From positions 62,001 through 126,000 of the forward strand of contig JADQBT010000008.1 of assembly GCA_016278485.1 (NCBI GenBank): a DNA stretch of 64,000 nucleotides, written 5' to 3'. Under the pieces are notes generated by a model. It did no database searches. It was not told where the DNA came from and worked only from the letters and a program-made list of their open reading frames with translations. The translations under genes and the position numbers were made by a program. Positions 61,522 to 64,000 of the stretch are shown one piece after another (position 1 is the first letter of the stretch; the number at the start of each line of letters is the position of its first letter). Source of the DNA: Halanaerobiales bacterium (GTDB lineage: Bacteria > Bacillota > Halanaerobiia > Halanaerobiales > Halanaerobiaceae).

Positions 61522-61577
61522 TTGACATATGCTCATAACTAACATATAATATAATTGTTAAGAGCATATGACCAAAA
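61522..61577 (+). promoter_or_regulatory. Consensus promoter with perfect inverted operator repeats
   Basis: TTGACA (61522-61527), 17-bp spacer and TATAAT (61545-61550) form a perfect consensus promoter. CATATGCTC (61526-61534) and GAGCATATG (61562-61570) are exact 9-bp inverted repeats, 27 bases apart, on either side of the -10 box. The right half continues as ACCAAAAT, nearly identical to the site at 60167. Confidence 0.8.
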
Positions 61578-61597
61578 TAAAAAGGAGGTAGATTTTG

Positions 61598-61819
61598 ATG
61601 CCAAGAGGAAATAGGAGAGGACCAAGGGGTCTAGGCCCAAAAACCGGTAGAGGATTAGGTTATTGTAATGGACACCATGAGGCAGGCTATTTAGCTTCAT
61701 TTTCAAATCAGGAAGTAAAAGAATTGGAGTTAACGACGCTTGAAAATGCAGCAAATAGATTAGAAACTGAGCTAAGTATAATTAATAATAAGTTAGCAGA
61801 TCTGAAAGCTAATAAATAA
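61598..61819 (+). CDS. DUF5320-family small protein
   Basis: A 73-residue protein of the DUF5320 type: the N-terminus MPRGNRRGPRGLGPKTGRG is Gly/Arg-rich with the family's repeated GP/GMG pattern and GLGYCNGHHEAGY after it, followed by a C-terminal coiled coil. AAGGAGGTAG is before ATG 61598. Such proteins often sit beside NifX/NifB-type and Mrp genes; here the shared operator ties them together. Function unknown, metal or cofactor related by association. Confidence 0.82.
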   Translation: MPRGNRRGPRGLGPKTGRGLGYCNGHHEAGYLASFSNQEVKELELTTLENAANRLETELSIINNKLADLKANK

Positions 61820-61840
61820 TATTTTAAAAACTACTATGAA

Positions 61841-61866
61841 AGAGTTTCCAATTGGAAACTCTTTTT
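61841..61866 (+). terminator. Intrinsic terminator
   Basis: AGAGTTTCC-AATT-GGAAACTCT is a perfect palindromic hairpin followed by T-run, ending the DUF5320 gene. Confidence 0.92.
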
Positions 61867-62029
61867 TAATGGCATGTTTGCTGGCTTAAGCTATTTAATT
61901 TAAAATAGTAATAATATTCCTTAAAAATTATTTAAATTTTGCAGGAGATTTATAATTTTTGGTCAATTAATATTATTGAACGCAATAAGTTAGTCATCAG
62001 ACAAATTTACAAGGGGGAGATTTTTTATT

Positions 62030-63391
62030 ATGTTAAAAAGAAGAAAAAGTTTATTAGTTTTAAGTTTGTTTATGGTTTTGACAGTAGCATTAACTGTTGG
62101 AGTTCAGGCTGAAGTCAAAAATATAATTTTATTTGTTGGTGATGGAATGGGTATGGGTCAAATTGATATGGCTCGATATATGTCAGGTGGGAAAGACCAC
62201 AAGTTAGAGTTAATGAAAATGCCTAATGTAGGGATCATGATGACCAGTTCTACAGAAGGTGTTACTGATTCAGCTGCAGCAGGGACTGCAATTGCAACTG
62301 GACATAAAACCTATAATGGTGGAGTTGCTATGGATGCCAATGGAGCAGAATTGGATTCCATTTTAGATTATGCAGAAGTACTTAAGAAATCAACTGGAAT
62401 TATTAGTTCAAATACAGTTACTGATGCAACACCTGCTACTTTTGCAGCATCAGTAGAAGATCGTGGTATGGGTGGAGAAATAGCTAAACAGATTTTAAAT
62501 AACGATGTAGATGTTGTACTTGGTGGAGGAGCAGAAGACTTTACTGCAGAAGAGGCAGGGGAAGATCTTGTTGCAAAAGCTAAAGAAATGGGTTATGAAC
62601 ATGTAACTACTGAAGGTGAATTGGCAAAATCATCTGCGCCTAATAATAAGTTGCTAGGTTTATTCAATGATTCTTATATGAATTATCATCTTGACCGTGA
62701 TGATGTTGGTTCTCAAGAACCTTCCTTATTAGCTATGACTAAAAAAGCAATTGAAGTTCTTTCACGTAATGAAAATGGATTTTTCCTTATGAGTGAAGGA
62801 GCTAGAATAGATCATGCTGCACATGCTGCAGATGTTCCTGGTGTAGTTGCAGAAACACTAGAATTTGATAAGAGTGTTAAATATGCTCTTGACTGGGCTA
62901 AAAAACATGGAGATACAATGGTTGTAGTTTTAGCTGATCATGAAACATTGGGCTTTTCTGTTACTGAACCAATTAATAAAGAAGCCTTAATGAATATTCA
63001 AGTTTCACCTGAATATATGGCAGGTCAATTAGAAAAAACAAGTGCAGGTAATGCTTATACAATCAGCAGTATTAAGAATGTATTTAAAAAGTATGCAAAT
63101 ATTGATTTAACCACTGCTGAGGCAGAAAACTTTAATAACAGTATTGTAAATGAAGATGATGGTTCACTTTATTATGCATATAAAGTTGGTTGGGAAATTG
63201 GTTCAATAATTTCAGCTAAAAATAATGTGGGGGTTGTTAGTGCAGCTGTAAGAGCAAAATCAGGTACTGGTGGCCATACTTTAAATTCAATACCAGTTTT
63301 TGCTTATGGTGCAGGCTCAGAAGTATTTAATGGAATTATGCAAAATACAGAGGTATCACAAAAATTATTTAATGCATTTCGTCCAGAGTAA
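62030..63391 (+). CDS. phoA: Secreted alkaline phosphatase
   Basis: Releases phosphate from organic esters outside the inner membrane. A signal peptide (1-28, ending VQA) is followed by NIILFVGDGMGMGQ, the catalytic Ser motif TDSAAAGTAIATG, EGARIDHAAHA and VLADHETLG with the metal-binding Asp/His, and the late GTGGHT His. At 453 residues it has normal length. AAGGGGGAG precedes the ATG. A likely T/A-rich promoter region lies in 61870-62000; I cannot call a Pho box. Confidence 0.94.
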   Translation: MLKRRKSLLVLSLFMVLTVALTVGVQAEVKNIILFVGDGMGMGQIDMARYMSGGKDHKLELMKMPNVGIMMTSSTEGVTDSAAAGTAIATGHKTYNGGVAMDANGAELDSILDYAEVLKKSTGIISSNTVTDATPATFAASVEDRGMGGEIAKQILNNDVDVVLGGGAEDFTAEEAGEDLVAKAKEMGYEHVTTEGELAKSSAPNNKLLGLFNDSYMNYHLDRDDVGSQEPSLLAMTKKAIEVLSRNENGFFLMSEGARIDHAAHAADVPGVVAETLEFDKSVKYALDWAKKHGDTMVVVLADHETLGFSVTEPINKEALMNIQVSPEYMAGQLEKTSAGNAYTISSIKNVFKKYANIDLTTAEAENFNNSIVNEDDGSLYYAYKVGWEIGSIISAKNNVGVVSAAVRAKSGTGGHTLNSIPVFAYGAGSEVFNGIMQNTEVSQKLFNAFRPE

Positions 63392-63423
63392 ATATTTGAG
63401 GAATAACTAAATACCTAAAAGTT

Positions 63424-63454
63424 AAAACAGGTGGGCATTTGCCCTCCTGTTTTT
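63424..63454 (+). terminator. Intrinsic terminator
   Basis: AAAACAGG and CCTGTTTT enclose a GGGC/GCCC inner stem with one T-T mismatch, followed by T-run. It ends phoA. Confidence 0.88.
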
Positions 63455-63551
63455 AATCTTTAAAAAGCTAATATCACACTAATATCTTTAAAGGTGGCTG
63501 GTTTTTCCTTAAAATAAATGTTAAAATATTTAAAGGGAGGTTGATAAGAAG

Positions 63552-64000
63552 ATGCAATATAGAAAATTTGGCAGTCTAGACTGGCAGGTCTCTGCTCTGG
63601 GTTTTGGCGCAATGCGTCTACCTACCATTGACGATGATGATAGTAATATTGATGAGAAGAAGGCAATTGAGATGATCAGATATGCGATTGAACAAGGTGT
63701 TAATTATGTTGATACCGCTTGGCCATATCATCAAAAACAAAGTGAAATATTAGTTGCTAAAGCATTAAAAGATGGTTATAGAGATAAAGTAAGGCTTGCA
63801 ACAAAACTTCCTTCCTGGGAAATTAAAACCAGGGAAGATATGGACTACTATTTAGATAAACAACTTGAAAGATTGGAAACTGACTACATAGATTTTTATC
63901 TGCTACATTCCTTAAATAAGGATTATTGGGAGAATTACATTGATTTAGATATCTTCACCTGGATTGAAAAAGTCAGGAAGGAAGGAAAGATAAAACAGAT
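63552..64000 (+). CDS. Aldo/keto reductase (3' end outside window)
   Basis: Begins ATG 63552 with AGGGAGG about 10 bases upstream and stays open to the window end (about 149 residues). MQYRKFGSLDWQVSALGFGAMRLP, GVNYVDTAWPYH, ATKLP and DYIDFYLLH are aldo/keto reductase motifs, with Asp, Tyr and Lys of the catalytic tetrad visible. NADPH-dependent reduction of a carbonyl compound is the expected activity; the substrate is not readable. The C-terminal part is outside the window; some relatives there carry an Fe-S domain. Confidence 0.9.
   Translation, partial: MQYRKFGSLDWQVSALGFGAMRLPTIDDDDSNIDEKKAIEMIRYAIEQGVNYVDTAWPYHQKQSEILVAKALKDGYRDKVRLATKLPSWEIKTREDMDYYLDKQLERLETDYIDFYLLHSLNKDYWENYIDLDIFTWIEKVRKEGKIKQ

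Noticed and set aside
8243-63454. Terminators with similar GGTGGGCAT/GTGGGCATT stems as a repeat family
   Set aside because: Similarity is limited to a few bases of hairpin arms at 8243 and 63424; each sits at a gene end and has its own loop.
1-64000. CRISPR arrays, insertion sequences, prophage or tRNA/rRNA genes
   Set aside because: No regularly spaced repeats, transposase or integrase frames, tRNA-like or rRNA-like sequences were seen.

Overview
The window is AT-rich DNA packed with genes on both strands. It reads as the chromosome of a low-GC anaerobic Firmicute, most likely one of the diderm, halophilic Halanaerobiales; that assignment is an inference. Points in favour are the AT-rich codon use, strong AAGGAG-type ribosome binding sites, TTGACA/TATAAT promoters, several c-di-GMP proteins, two chemoreceptors, and ABC solute-binding proteins with Sec signal peptides but no lipobox cysteine, which suits a cell with a true periplasm. 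No rRNA, tRNA, CRISPR array, insertion sequence or prophage was found.

Layout: (1) 1-8.2 kb: end of a histidine operon (hisF, hisIE), a SulP anion transporter, and two c-di-GMP proteins flanking an EamA exporter. (2) 8.3-19.3 kb, minus strand: the most unusual block. It holds a poly-gamma-glutamate-type synthesis core (pgsB, pgsC, pgsW), a DUF6305/AspA-like zinc peptidase fusion, a histidine kinase and a DpiA/DcuR-like regulator. After a terminator come a stand-alone DUF6305 protein, a DctM-like permease, a 54-residue membrane protein, a second AspA-like peptidase and a secreted C69 peptidase. I read it as one locus that makes, trims and re-imports an amino-acid polymer or peptide, under a dicarboxylate-type two-component system. 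(3) 19.4-23.3 kb: a lysine riboswitch with a near-consensus promoter and terminator, controlling a peptide-type ABC transporter (binding protein and two permeases, no ATPase). (4) 23.3-28.4 kb: a coiled-coil protein, a tandem HD/HD-GYP protein, a PAS-GAF-PAS-GGDEF-HD-GYP protein and small proteins. (5) 28.5-39 kb: GH13 sucrose-phosphorylase-like enzyme, YtcJ-like amidohydrolase, DmpA-like peptidase, SbcD/SbcC-like (YhaO/YhaN) pair and a MalT-type LuxR regulator. (6) 39-44.8 kb: small and membrane proteins, alpha/beta hydrolase, GNAT, CPBP protease and a membrane GGDEF protein. (7) 44.8-51.6 kb: glucose/mannose-type ABC transporter with a three-component sensor (binding protein, YesM-like kinase, YesN-like regulator). 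(8) 51.7-64 kb: two chemoreceptors, a folD/fchA pair, small nucleotide-related enzymes, an FMN-binding-like secreted protein, DNA glycosylase Tag, an Mrp/NifX-like/DUF5320 group whose two promoters share an operator-like motif, alkaline phosphatase and the start of an aldo/keto reductase.

Three themes recur. c-di-GMP signalling is dense: five GGDEF and/or HD-GYP proteins, two of which share the same extracytoplasmic sensor domain. Gene sets appear to divide labour: the FolD here lacks the cyclohydrolase lysine and is followed by an FchA-type cyclohydrolase, and both ABC systems rely on ATPases encoded elsewhere. RNA-level control is visible: a riboswitch, hairpins between binding-protein and permease genes, many intrinsic terminators, and a possible four-codon leader ORF.
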